Shown piece after piece: positions 1 to 6,744 of a DNA stretch of 24,174 nt. Source of the stretch: a virus; IMG/VR virus record IMGVR_UViG_3300013119_000574, positions 1 through 24,174 of that record; one strand, 5' to 3'. The notes under the pieces were generated by a model. That model had not been told where the DNA came from and made no database searches. It saw only the letters and a program-made list of their open reading frames with translations. The stretch's first letter is position 1; every line of letters begins with the position of its first letter. Made by a program: the position numbers and the translations under genes.

Positions 1-2
1 GC

Positions 3-209
3 ATGTCGGGCACACTGATAGCCTTACTCGGTTACGGCGTGATCCGGGCGACGCGATTGGCGGACGGGGCAAGCCGCAAGGTGCGGCGGCGGATCTGCCG
101 GGCGGGCCGGTGGACGATCCGCGACCAGGCCAAGGCCGCGGTTCAATCCCTGGCGGTGCAAGAAGAGTTGCGACAGCAGGCGGCCGGCGGTGGTCCGAGG
201 GCGGTGTAG
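3..209 (+). CDS. Hypothetical small protein, possibly partial at the window edge
   Basis: A 68-residue reading frame opens two bases into the window, so the true start may lie upstream and no ribosome binding site can be judged. The N-terminus is hydrophobic (GTLIALLGYGVI) and is followed by a strongly basic, Arg-rich stretch and an amphipathic Gln/Ala helix. Third codon positions are rich in G and C, as in the real genes of the window. It overlaps the oppositely oriented frame at 143-337 by 67 bp, so at least one of the two may be false. I do not recognise a family. By position it would follow the portal, terminase and protease genes that should lie to the left. Confidence 0.33.
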   Translation: MSGTLIALLGYGVIRATRLADGASRKVRRRICRAGRWTIRDQAKAAVQSLAVQEELRQQAAGGGPRAV

Positions 210-337
210 ATCCTGGCGACGCCGAACACCACGGCGCAGGCCCATATCGGCAGCGGCGCGACCAGCGTTGAAAGCACAAAGCCAAGGCAGATCAGGCCGG
301 CGGCGTTGATTGTAACGGCCAAGACGCGGTCGAGCAT
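143..337 (-). CDS. Small putative membrane protein on the minus strand
   Basis: A 64-residue frame with two hydrophobic segments (about residues 6-28 and 31-47), which would make a small two-pass membrane protein. Upstream of its ATG, on the minus strand, GGGAAGGGTAAGCC gives a reasonable Shine-Dalgarno match, and third positions are GC-rich. It would be the only minus-strand gene in an otherwise plus-strand window and would sit as an isolated moron-like insertion before the capsid gene. Size and topology resemble holins and other small phage membrane proteins, but nothing proves a lysis role. The C-terminal Cys-rich end reads into the opposing frame and looks less natural. Moderate to low confidence. 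Confidence 0.4.
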   Translation of the reverse strand: MLDRVLAVTINAAGLICLGFVLSTLVAPLPIWACAVVFGVARIYTALGPPPAACCRNSSCTARD

Positions 338-473
338 GGCTTACCCTTCCCGACTGGACACCTGGGATTGCGGAGAGACGCCCGGCGGCCACGGTTACCG
401 CCGGGCGCCCTGAGAACCGCCGCCGCGTTCGCCCTAACACGGCACCGGGGGGAGAGATCAGCAGAATAGCGGC

Positions 474-521
474 GGCTCGCCCGCGTGGCAATTGTAATTC
501 TTACAAGGAGAGCCGCGGGCG
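474..521. repeat. Nested inverted repeats, possible operator or hairpin
   Basis: CGCCCGCG at 478-485 pairs with CGCGGGCG at 514-521. Inside the loop lies a second, AT-rich palindrome, TTGTAA-TTC-TTACAA, at 492-506. An alternative pairing of GGCTC (474-478) with GAGCC (510-514) is also possible. The inner element looks like a dyad operator or a short hairpin and has no T-run for termination. Confidence 0.5.
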
Positions 522-525
522 TGCA

Positions 526-559
526 CCAGTTCACGGCTCGGCAGGAGCCTCGCCCTCCC
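526..559. repeat. Palindromic repeat family B, half element
   Basis: A close match to the right-hand arm of the full elements at 6038-6157 and 11713-11782. It contains the hairpin GGCTC-GGCAG-GAGCC. Read on the minus strand it gives the peptide GEAPAEP, which I recall from many spurious planctomycete ORFs. The left arm is missing. Confidence 0.65.
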
Positions 560-592
560 AAGACGAGCCGCGAAACTTGGAACGGGCTGCAG

Positions 593-628
593 AACCGGCC
601 AAGATTGAAGATTGAACGCGGGCCGGTT
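593..628. repeat. Inverted repeat with 8-bp arms
   Basis: AACCGGCC (593-600) and GGCCGGTT (621-628) are perfect inverted copies around a 20-nt loop that itself contains two AAGATTGA-like copies. No T-run follows. It could be an RNA hairpin in the capsid leader or a protein-binding dyad; function unknown. Confidence 0.45.
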
Positions 629-918
629 CGCTGGCACCGCACCTGTGATTGCAGCGCTCTTGCGCGCGGACGTCCAACGCCGCTCTATTGAGCTTGCAGG
701 AATCGACAACGGACGCAAGCCACGGCGACAACCGGCGACGGCTTGTGCAAAGCGAAAGCGGCCGACTGCCCCCACGGCAGCCGGCCACCCAAGCAAGCAC
801 AACCGCCGCCGGTTTTCTGTTCCGACCCCGTGGCGCGAGAGATCGCCCCGCGGGACACCTTCCGCATGTCAAACCGCCGCGGCTGCGGACCCAGTACTAG
901 CACAAATCGGAGCCAACA

Positions 919-2352
919 ATGCCAAGCTTGAAAGAACTGCGCGAAAAGGCCGGCGAGGTGCACGGCCGCATGGTCACACTGCGCGATGAGTACAGCGATC
1001 GCAAAGAGGCCGGCAAGACCGGCGCGGAGCTGTGGCCGGACGAAACGCGTAAGGCGTGGGACGGCGTCAATGCCGAATACGACGCGTTGCGAGTGGAAAT
1101 CGACGAGGCCAAAAGGAGCGAGGATCTGGACAGCCGGATCGACGAACTTGAACGCGAGGCCCGGGGCGATCGCCGCCAAACCGGCGACGACGGCGAGCAC
1201 CGCAACCGGCCCGGACAAGAAGAGTTCAGCGGCACGCCCGCCGGCGACGAGAACCGCGGACAGCCGGGCGACCAGGCCGAGCAACGCGACTTGGCCCTGC
1301 AAGCCTGGTTCGGACGACGCCTGCCGGCCTGCAGGACCGAGCAACACATGGCCGCCTGCCACCGGACGGGCTTGGATCCGGACTCGGACGAGCTGGTCTT
1401 GGACCTGTACGATACCCGCGGCATCAGAGCCGCCCAACACGAACTTCGCACGATGCACCCCGCGCTGATCGAGCAGCGGGCCTTGTCGGGCCACAAGGGC
1501 ACGGCCGGCGCCTTTGCGATCGGTAGCACCCTGGTCGGTAGCCTCGAACGTAACATGCTGGCCTTCGGTCCCATGGAGCAAACCTCGGAAATCATCGTCA
1601 CGCAATCGGGCGAGGAAATGGGATGGCCCACGGCCGACGACACCAGCAACGAGGGCGAGATGCTGGGCGAGAACACGGCCACGGCCAACGACGAGGATCC
1701 CACGCTGGGCCTGGTCAAGTGGTTTGCCTACGAGTTCAGTTCCAAAGCGCTCAAGGTTCCGGTACGACTGTTGGACGATGCGCCTTCGACGTTTGCCGAA
1801 TCGCTGGGCGGCATGCTGGGCGAACGGTTGGGCCGGGCCAAGAACCGCAAGTTCACGACGGGTACCGGTGCGAACCAGCCAAAGGGAATCGTGACGGCCG
1901 CCACGCTAGGTGTGACCGCGGCCGCCGCCGCGGCGATCGAGGCGGACGAAATCATCGATCTGGAACACTCGATCGACCCCGCCTACCGGCAGGCACCGGG
2001 CGTCGGGTTCATGATGCACGACAACGTCATTCTGCATGTCCGCAAGCTGAAGGACGGCAACGATCAATACCTGTGGCAACCCGGCCTGCAAGAGGGCCGG
2101 CCCGATAAGCTGAACGGCCGGGCCGTGGCGATAAACCAGCACATGGACAGCGCGGTTGCAACCGACAACAAAACCATTTTGTTTGGCGATCTCAAGAAGT
2201 ACAAGGTGCGCCGCGTGCGGCAGGTCGTGATTATGCGACTGAAAGAACGCGGGGCCGAGTACCGTCAAGAATGGTTCCTGGCCTTTTGCCGGGCCGATGG
2301 GAACCTGTTGGACGCGGGCACCGCGCCGGTCAAGTACCTGCAGCAAGCCTAA
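919..2352 (+). CDS. Major capsid protein, HK97 fold
   Basis: A 477-residue protein of the HK97 gp5 family (Phage_capsid type), the main shell protein of the head. Residues 1 to about 90 are charged and helical, as in the delta scaffolding domain that HK97-like capsid proteins carry and usually lose on maturation. A low-complexity hydrophilic linker follows, and the shell domain starts around residue 190 (IGSTLVGSLERNML). Family hallmarks include the GTGANQPKGIV segment that follows RLGRAKNRKF, the helix DEIIDLEHSIDPAYR, and the C-terminal stretch with FGDLKKYKVR and RADGNLL. Start chosen at ATG 919, with GGAG 6 nt upstream. It heads the structural gene run. No prohead protease gene is seen beside it, so the peptidase must lie outside the window or be absent. 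Confidence 0.95.
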   Translation: MPSLKELREKAGEVHGRMVTLRDEYSDRKEAGKTGAELWPDETRKAWDGVNAEYDALRVEIDEAKRSEDLDSRIDELEREARGDRRQTGDDGEHRNRPGQEEFSGTPAGDENRGQPGDQAEQRDLALQAWFGRRLPACRTEQHMAACHRTGLDPDSDELVLDLYDTRGIRAAQHELRTMHPALIEQRALSGHKGTAGAFAIGSTLVGSLERNMLAFGPMEQTSEIIVTQSGEEMGWPTADDTSNEGEMLGENTATANDEDPTLGLVKWFAYEFSSKALKVPVRLLDDAPSTFAESLGGMLGERLGRAKNRKFTTGTGANQPKGIVTAATLGVTAAAAAAIEADEIIDLEHSIDPAYRQAPGVGFMMHDNVILHVRKLKDGNDQYLWQPGLQEGRPDKLNGRAVAINQHMDSAVATDNKTILFGDLKKYKVRRVRQVVIMRLKERGAEYRQEWFLAFCRADGNLLDAGTAPVKYLQQA

Positions 2353-2449
2353 CCGTACGCCGCCGCGACTGGCCGGCGCGTGCTGGGACGTTCTCGGCCG
2401 CGCCGGTCACGATACACCGTTATCGCAAGGTCGACAAGAAAGGCACGTG

Positions 2450-2701
2450 ATGAAACGAGTACGCGTCAAGTTCACGGCCAACGGCCAAGTTGCGGGCGTG
2501 GCCTATCGTCCCGGCGACGAGGCCGAGTTGGACCAGGCGACGGCCGCCGTCTACGTGGCCACCCGTCAAGCCGAGTTCGTTTCCCAGGAAACGGCCGAGC
2601 CGGACACCGAGACCCCGAAGAAACGACCGCCCCGTAAGACCGTGAAACGCGCCGGCAAGCCGGCCGAAACGGCCACCGCGGACGATCGCGAAAAACGATA
2701 A
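2450..2701 (+). CDS. Small phage head-region protein
   Basis: An 83-residue protein. The first 45 residues (MKRVRVKFTANGQVAGVAYR, then PGDEAELD) form the compact beta pattern typical of small proteins encoded just after the capsid gene in many siphoviruses, where the core reads 'gee.a.l....A...v..g.ae'. The C-terminal half is a disordered Lys/Pro/Thr-rich tail ending in DDREKR. Start chosen at ATG 2450 because AAAGG lies 7 nt upstream; the longer frame from 2297 would overlap the capsid gene and lacks a site. Its role is not established, and in related phages such proteins are usually left as hypothetical head proteins. Confidence 0.72.
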   Translation: MKRVRVKFTANGQVAGVAYRPGDEAELDQATAAVYVATRQAEFVSQETAEPDTETPKKRPPRKTVKRAGKPAETATADDREKR

Positions 2702-2705
2702 CCAG

Positions 2706-2749
2706 GCGAGCCGGGGGCGTAAGCCGCCGGATTCTATCAGCGGGCTCGC
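2706..2749. repeat. Palindromic repeat family C
   Basis: GCGAGCC (2706-2712) pairs with GGCTCGC (2743-2749) around a GC-rich core containing GGGGGCGTAAGCCGCCGG, which can fold back on itself. The type resembles the GGGGGCGTAAGCCCCCGG palindromes I associate with planctomycete chromosomes. It fills the gap between two head genes. Confidence 0.5.
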
Positions 2750-2797
2750 GCCCGCCGCTCGCCAAAGACCCAACCAACAGAACCCGCGAGGTTAGCT

Positions 2798-3250
2798 ATG
2801 AGTTCCATGCTACTTGAAAGCCATCGATTCGACCGCGTCAAGGCCGCCCAAGCCGTCGATACCGCGGCGATCAACTCGGACATCATCGACATGGGCGTCG
2901 CCGAAGGCTTCGACTCGGTCGCGTTCATCGTGCTATGGGGCACGATCACCGACGGCACGCCGTACGTCAAAGGCCAGCAGGGCGCCGAGTCGGATATGAG
3001 CGACGCTGCCGACCTGCTTGGTACCAGCGTTGAGGCCGCAGATACCGACGACGGGCTGCTGTCGATTTTGGACATCGACCGGCCGCTCGAGCGGTATGTG
3101 CGGTGCGTTGTCACCCGCGCCGGATCGACCGGGGCAGTTGTCGATGGGATCCTGGCGATTCTGTACAACTCCAAGAAGGAGCCGGTCACGCAAAGTTCCG
3201 ATGTTGCCGCCAGCGAGAAGCACGTCAGCCCGGCCGAAGGCGCGGCGTAG
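2798..3250 (+). CDS. Conserved phage structural protein, possible decoration protein
   Basis: A 150-residue protein placed between the capsid gene and the head-tail connector. It has a beta-rich pattern: an N-terminal strand (ESHRFDRVKAAQAV), a central stretch (FDSVAFIVLWGTITDGT), and a C-terminal stretch (ERYVRCVVTRAGS) with LAILYNSKK. This layout, in which a response 'value plus sigma' core ends in YVR..V.R, is common in small structural proteins encoded next to siphovirus capsid genes. I read it as a head decoration or similar virion protein by position and shape only. The last 25 residues are polar and probably flexible. Start ATG 2798, with only a weak GAGG further upstream (2788-2791). 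Confidence 0.75.
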   Translation: MSSMLLESHRFDRVKAAQAVDTAAINSDIIDMGVAEGFDSVAFIVLWGTITDGTPYVKGQQGAESDMSDAADLLGTSVEAADTDDGLLSILDIDRPLERYVRCVVTRAGSTGAVVDGILAILYNSKKEPVTQSSDVAASEKHVSPAEGAA

Positions 3251-3260
3251 GCGTAGCGCG

Positions 3261-3306
3261 ATCGACATAGCATTCCGGTGGGCCGCGAAGGCTTGGCCCA
3301 CCCTAC
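3261..3306. repeat. Palindromic repeat family A, single hairpin
   Basis: GGTGGGCC (3277-3284) pairs with GGCCCACC (3295-3302), preceded by the conserved lead-in ATCGACATAGCATTCC. The element ends about 11 bases before the next start codon. Confidence 0.75.
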
Positions 3307-3316
3307 AAGGGCGAAC

Positions 3317-3583
3317 ATGAACGGGCCCGAACAAATCTTGAGCCTGGCGCCGGTCTTGCAATGGGGCTTTGCCGGGTTTGCGCTGATCCTGCTGGGCGTG
3401 TTGGTGTGGGTGATACGAGCCTTGCTGGGCGTGCTGCAATCGACCGGCGACGTGATCGGCGGCAATACCCAGGCCTTGAACCACAACACAGAATTGGTCG
3501 AGCAGGTCCGCGACACCGCCGGCGACTTACGAGACCGCGTGTTGCAATTCAATTGCCCCTTCAGAGGTGAAAACGCACCGTGA
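3317..3583 (+). CDS. Small single-pass membrane protein
   Basis: An 88-residue protein. Residues 15-39 (WGFAGFALILLGVLVWVIRA and on) form one strong transmembrane helix, followed by a polar, probably coiled-coil segment (NTQALNHNTELVEQVRDTAG) and a short tail. Start chosen at ATG 3317, where an AAGGGC site precedes it; the longer frame begins inside the family A repeat. Its stop overlaps the next gene by 4 bp, so the two are probably translationally coupled. The shape fits holin-like or spanin-like phage membrane proteins, though the head-gene neighbourhood is unusual for lysis genes. No specific family recognised. Confidence 0.7.
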   Translation: MNGPEQILSLAPVLQWGFAGFALILLGVLVWVIRALLGVLQSTGDVIGGNTQALNHNTELVEQVRDTAGDLRDRVLQFNCPFRGENAP

Positions 3584-4194
3584 GCTATGGCTTATCGATC
3601 GTCACACCGCCGGCAACCGAGCCGATTATCACGAACGAAGCCAAGACGCATTTGCGCGTCACGAGCTCGGACGACGACACGTATATTGCCGGGCTGATCG
3701 AGGCCGCCCGGCAGTGGATCGAGGAACAGCTATATCGGCAACTGGTCACCGCTACTTGGGACCTGGTCTTGGACGAGTTTCCCACCGGGGACAACCCTAT
3801 CCGGATCCCGCGGGCGCCGCTGGTTTCGGTTACGTCGGTCACGTACACGGACACCGCCGGCGACGCGCAGACCTGGAGCGACGACGACTACGTGGTAAGC
3901 ACTTCGCGAGAGCCCGGCGAGATCCGGCCGGCCTACGGCGAGATTTACCCCACGGCACGATCGGCGCCGGACGTTGTCACCGTGCGCTTTGTGGCCGGCT
4001 ACGGTGCGGCGGCCGCGGTTCCGGAGCTGCTGAAAGCGGCGCTCAAGCTGCTGGTGGGCAGTATGTACGAGTTTCGCGAGGATCAGGTGGAACGGGCGGT
4101 GGCGACGTTGCCACTGGGCACCCAACGAATCTTGGCCATTTACGATCTGGGCGACGAGCTGTTGGAATACGGCGCGTTGCGAATCGACGACTGA
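3580..4194 (+). CDS. Head-tail connector protein, gp6-like / phiE125 gp8 family
   Basis: A 204-residue protein of the head-tail connector group (Phage_connect_1 and the phiE125 gp8 family). These proteins form the ring below the portal. The N-terminal motif (EAKTHLRVTSSDDDTYIAGL, then IEAARQWIEEQLYRQL) is diagnostic. A beta-rich middle follows (LVSVTSVTYTDTAGD, then VVTVRFVAGYG), ending in a C-terminal helix (PELLKAALKLLVGSMYEFRE). The GTG start at 3580 is supported by AGAGGTGA about 10 nt upstream and by the 4-bp GTGA overlap with the preceding stop. Length matches the family. Confidence 0.9.
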   Translation: MSYGLSIVTPPATEPIITNEAKTHLRVTSSDDDTYIAGLIEAARQWIEEQLYRQLVTATWDLVLDEFPTGDNPIRIPRAPLVSVTSVTYTDTAGDAQTWSDDDYVVSTSREPGEIRPAYGEIYPTARSAPDVVTVRFVAGYGAAAAVPELLKAALKLLVGSMYEFREDQVERAVATLPLGTQRILAIYDLGDELLEYGALRIDD

Positions 4195-4221
4195 AGCAAC
4201 AACGAACCAACGAGGGAAAAC

Positions 4222-4272
4222 ATGAAACGCCCGGAAATCACAATCGTCTGGGCGAATCTGGGCGACTACTAA
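4222..4272 (+). CDS. Putative 16-residue leader peptide
   Basis: ATG 4222 is preceded by GAGGGAAAAC, one of the better ribosome binding sites in the window. It opens a 16-codon frame (MKRPEITIVWANLGDY) ending in TAATG, which is the start of the head closure gene. The next gene has no site of its own because its upstream DNA is this frame, so the peptide may exist mainly to deliver ribosomes by stop-start coupling. No homologue recognised. Confidence 0.5.
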   Translation: MKRPEITIVWANLGDY

Positions 4273-4625
4273 TGCGAGCCGGCCAACTACGCCACCGTAT
4301 AACGATTCAGCAAGACACCGGCAGCGAGGACGCGGCCGGGCAGGTCGTGGAATCGTGGGCGGCCTGGTTATCGAACGAGCCGGCCGAAGTAATCGAAACC
4401 GGCGGGGCGGAACGCGTGTTTGGCCAACAGGTGGACGCCACGGCAACGCATGTTGTAAGGATCCGGTACCGGGAGGGCGTCACCGAACAAATGCGCATCG
4501 TGTGGGGTGGCCGACTGCTGGGCATTAGTAACGCCCGCGATCGAGACGGCCGCCGCCGCGAGCTGTGGATCAGTTGTAAGGCGCTGAAAGATACGACCAC
4601 GACCACCACGACGGCGGCGCCGTAG
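4272..4625 (+). CDS. Head closure / head-tail adaptor with poly-Thr tail
   Basis: A 117-residue head-tail joining protein (Phage_H_T_join, SPP1 gp16-like family), which closes the head and receives the tail. The opening MRAGQLRHRITIQ is the family signature. The body alternates strands (WAAWLSNEPAEVIETGGAER, then THVVRIRYREG, then MRIVWGGRLLGISNARDRDG), ending in RRELWISCKAL. After the normal end of the domain comes an added KDTTTTTTTAAP tail, absent from typical members and matching the poly-Thr/AAP linkers of the protein at 11808-13595. Start chosen at ATG 4272 in the TAATG overlap. The much longer in-frame extension upstream is a shadow of the connector gene. Confidence 0.92.
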   Translation: MRAGQLRHRITIQQDTGSEDAAGQVVESWAAWLSNEPAEVIETGGAERVFGQQVDATATHVVRIRYREGVTEQMRIVWGGRLLGISNARDRDGRRRELWISCKALKDTTTTTTTAAP

Positions 4626-4633
4626 GGGCGAGC

Positions 4634-5146
4634 ATGGCGGAAACCAGCGTAATCGTAAGTGTCGAAGGGGCGGACGAAATCGACCGCAACCTGGCAAGGG
4701 TCAGTATCGAACTTCGTGGGCGCCTGTTACAGCGGGCCCTTCGACGCGCCGCGGCCCATGGGCGAAAGGAAACCCGACGGCGGGCACCGAAAGGCGACGG
4801 CGTCGGCGGTGACTCGGACTTTCCGGATTTGAAAAAGTCGGTCAAGTCGAAGGTACTACCGGCCAAAGGCGAGACCGTGGTCGCGATCGTGGGCACGGCA
4901 CCGGCCGCGCGGCAAGCACATATGGTCGAGTTCGGCCACAAGATGGTGGTAGGCGGCACGATCAGTTCCGGGGATCCGGCACGCGTACGCCCGGCCACGG
5001 ATCCAAAGCGTACCGGCAAGGGTCGAGTGATAGGGTCCGTTCAACCGCACCCATTTGTCCGGCCGAGCTTCGACGCGGCCGCGCCGGCCATCGAACGGAT
5101 TTTGATTGACGAGCTCGCAAAGCTGGTTGACGGGTTTGCTGGTTGA
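4634..5146 (+). CDS. HK97 gp10-like tail completion protein
   Basis: A 170-residue protein of the HK97 gp10 family, which acts at the head-tail or tail-terminator interface. The visible pattern is the N-terminal helix IDRNLARVSIELRGRLLQ, a basic stretch (RKETRRRAPKGDG), the strand VVAIVGTAPAARQAHMVEFG with the family's H/VEFG motif, and the C-terminal PHPFVRPSFDAAAPAIE, the 'P.PF.RPa.' box typical of this family. Start ATG 4634 follows GGGGCGAG. The gene sits 8 bp after head closure and before the DUF3168-like gene, the usual order. Confidence 0.9.
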   Translation: MAETSVIVSVEGADEIDRNLARVSIELRGRLLQRALRRAAAHGRKETRRRAPKGDGVGGDSDFPDLKKSVKSKVLPAKGETVVAIVGTAPAARQAHMVEFGHKMVVGGTISSGDPARVRPATDPKRTGKGRVIGSVQPHPFVRPSFDAAAPAIERILIDELAKLVDGFAG

Positions 5147-5165
5147 CCGGTTTGGGACGTAGGAC

Positions 5166-5576
5166 ATGGCCACACTGACCAGCGAGATCCGGACGTTCTT
5201 GCGGGCCGATGCGTCGATATTGGCGCTGGTCGGGGCACGGGTACGGCCGCGGAAGTTGGAGCAAGACGACGCCTTGCCGGCGATACGCGTTGTGATCGTG
5301 GGCGGCGACAGCGACGAGAACTTGAGCGGCGCAAGCGGGATCGCTCACGGCCGCGTCCAGGTGGACGCCTACGGGGCAACCAGCGAGGCGGCCGACGCGT
5401 TGGCCGAACTGATCCGGGCCCGGCTGCAGGGCCACCGCGGCACGCTGAACACGGTATTTTGCCACGGGGCAAGCGTCGAGGGCGATCTGCGCCAGACCGA
5501 AGAACCGATCGACGACGCCGGCGACCATTTCCGGTACATCACCGGGCGCGACTTTCGAGTGACCTACACACAATAA
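5166..5576 (+). CDS. Tail completion / tail terminator protein, DUF3168-like
   Basis: A 136-residue protein with the organisation of the DUF3168 (gp17-like) tail completion family. It has an N-terminal helix for a 'value at zero' type fold (EIRTFLRADASILALVGARV), the strand LPAIRVVIVGGDSDENLSG, the strand HGRVQVDAYGATSEAADALA, and a C-terminal strand pair ending FRVTYTQ. These proteins cap the tail tube and join it to the head. Order and size agree with HK97-like phages. A GTAGGAC site lies just before ATG 5166. Confidence 0.87.
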   Translation: MATLTSEIRTFLRADASILALVGARVRPRKLEQDDALPAIRVVIVGGDSDENLSGASGIAHGRVQVDAYGATSEAADALAELIRARLQGHRGTLNTVFCHGASVEGDLRQTEEPIDDAGDHFRYITGRDFRVTYTQ

Positions 5577-5607
5577 ACCACCCGCGGCGGCGCGGGAGGA
5601 TTTCGAC

Positions 5608-6024
5608 ATGGCAACAAACGCCGACACTGGCAATAGCGCGACGCTGGTACTGGGAACGACGGGGGCCGTTGGAAACGTACGTAATATCGGCGAGATCTCG
5701 CAGGACCTGGAGAAGCTCGAAACGTCGTACCTGGCGACGTCGACTTTCAAAACGTATATGCCGAGCGACTTGGCCGAGCCCGGAGAAGTGGAATTTGAGG
5801 TCGAATTCGACACGTCTATCGACCTGCCGGCGTGCGGCGTGGTGGAAACTATCACCATCACCTATCCCATGCGCACCGGCGAAACTGTCGCCGCAAACCA
5901 TGCGGGCACCGGCTTCATCCTCAAAGTGACCATGCCCAGCCTGGAAAACGGGGCGATCCAAGTTGCCAAGGTGCTGGTAGCCTTCGACGGCGAAACCGGC
6001 CCCGCGTTTACCAAGAGCACGTAG
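5608..6024 (+). CDS. Major tail tube protein
   Basis: A 138-residue protein, read as the tail tube subunit. It is beta-rich with the common tube core (VGNVRNIGEISQDLEKLETS, then EPGEVEFEVEFDT) and a C-terminal stretch ITYPMRTGETVA followed by TMPSLENGAIQVAKVLVAFD. The 'D..EPGEVEFEVEF' segment is typical of siphovirus tube proteins that polymerise around the tape measure. GGGAGG lies 10 nt before ATG 5608. It stands between the tail completion gene and the tail chaperones, which is the canonical position. Two repeat elements follow it. Confidence 0.88.
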   Translation: MATNADTGNSATLVLGTTGAVGNVRNIGEISQDLEKLETSYLATSTFKTYMPSDLAEPGEVEFEVEFDTSIDLPACGVVETITITYPMRTGETVAANHAGTGFILKVTMPSLENGAIQVAKVLVAFDGETGPAFTKST

Positions 6025-6037
6025 GCGGCTCGGCTAT

Positions 6038-6157
6038 GGGAGGGCGACGCTCCCGCGGAGCCGCGGTTGCAACGCGCACGCCGTCTGTCCGCATCAGATG
6101 CGGACAAGATGCGGACTAGAGCGCCAGTTCACGGCTAGGCAGGAGCCTCGCCATCCC
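6038..6157. repeat. Palindromic repeat family B with internal insertion
   Basis: Left arm at 6038-6066 and right arm at about 6124-6157 are inverted copies of each other and of the compact element at 11713-11782. Between the arms are about 55 extra bases that hold GATGCGGAC twice (6097-6105 and 6108-6116), the first forming a perfect 9-bp hairpin with GTCCGCATC (6087-6095). Confidence 0.75.
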
Positions 6158-6165
6158 GGCAACAA

Positions 6166-6202
6166 ATTCCGGTGGGCCGCGAATACTTGGCCCACCCTAC
6201 AA
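6166..6202. repeat. Palindromic repeat family A, single hairpin
   Basis: GGTGGGCC (6171-6178) pairs with GGCCCACC (6189-6196). The element ends immediately before the AAGGAG ribosome binding site of the next gene. Confidence 0.75.
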
Positions 6203-6216
6203 GAAGGAGAACAAAC

Positions 6217-6627
6217 GTGGCGGACGTCAACGTGAAAATCCGGCAACCAGCACCCCAAGCGGTCGAGGCAATCACGATCGAGGTCGAGTTGCGGCCGCAT
6301 GTCGGAGTCATGCAAACGCGATTCGGCCCGGTCAAGGTACAGCAGAATCAGTTCATCATTCTGGCCGGACCCGACGGGGGCGACGTGGTCCAGGTCGGCT
6401 ACGTGGGCAAGCAAGCCGGCGCACCGATCAATTGGATCCGTGATGCAAACGGCCAACCATTCCCCGACCTGATCAAGGGCGCCGTACGCGAGGCGATCGC
6501 CACCGAGCTCGGCCAAGCCGAACGGCGGGAAGCCCAACCGCCACCGCCCACGACGGCGGACGAGCTCGACGAGGATCTGGACGAGGATCTGGCCGAGCTC
6601 GACGACGATTTGGACAGCGGCGGGTAG
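6217..6627 (+). CDS. Conserved phage protein with acidic C-terminal tail
   Basis: A 136-residue protein between the tail tube and tail chaperone genes. The N-terminal 95 residues form a compact domain of unknown function (VELRPHVGVMQTRFGPVKVQ, then IILAGPDGGDVVQVGYVGKQ). A Pro-rich hinge (QPPPPTT) follows, and the last 20 or so residues are nearly all Asp, Glu and Leu (DELDEDLDEDLAELDDDL). Start chosen at GTG 6217 because AAGGAG is ideally spaced; the ATG at 6172 lies inside the family A repeat. The acidic tail could act as a chaperone-like or DNA-mimic segment, but this is speculation. Confidence 0.75.
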   Translation: MADVNVKIRQPAPQAVEAITIEVELRPHVGVMQTRFGPVKVQQNQFIILAGPDGGDVVQVGYVGKQAGAPINWIRDANGQPFPDLIKGAVREAIATELGQAERREAQPPPPTTADELDEDLDEDLAELDDDLDSGG

Positions 6628-6629
6628 CG

Positions 6630-6717
6630 GTAGGGTGGGCCCGTGGCCCACCAGAAACCGCCGGCCATTTGATCGACAGTGTATTCCGGTGGGCCGCGAG
6701 TACTTGGCCCACCCTAC
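6630..6717. repeat. Palindromic repeat family A, paired element
   Basis: Two hairpins in inverted orientation. Outer arms GTAGGGTGGGCC (6630-6641) and GGCCCACCCTAC (6706-6717) are perfect inverted copies. The interior carries the family lead-in GATCGACAGTGTATTCC. The last ten bases recur directly after it (ACCCTACCAA at 6711-6720 and 6721-6730). Confidence 0.8.
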
Positions 6718-6744
6718 CAAACCCTACCAACAGGAAGCCAGACC

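Larger units (their letters stand above)
338..918. other. Gene-poor stretch upstream of the capsid gene
   Basis: About 580 bp with no frame that reads like a protein: the open frames here are Arg/Pro/Ala-rich shadows and run through repeat sequence. It holds two sizeable inverted repeats (474-521 and 593-628), one half of a palindromic repeat element (526-559), and the capsid ribosome binding site (GGAG, 910-913) at its right end. I see no convincing sigma70 promoter. In HK97-like phages a prohead protease usually sits here; none is present. Confidence 0.6.
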
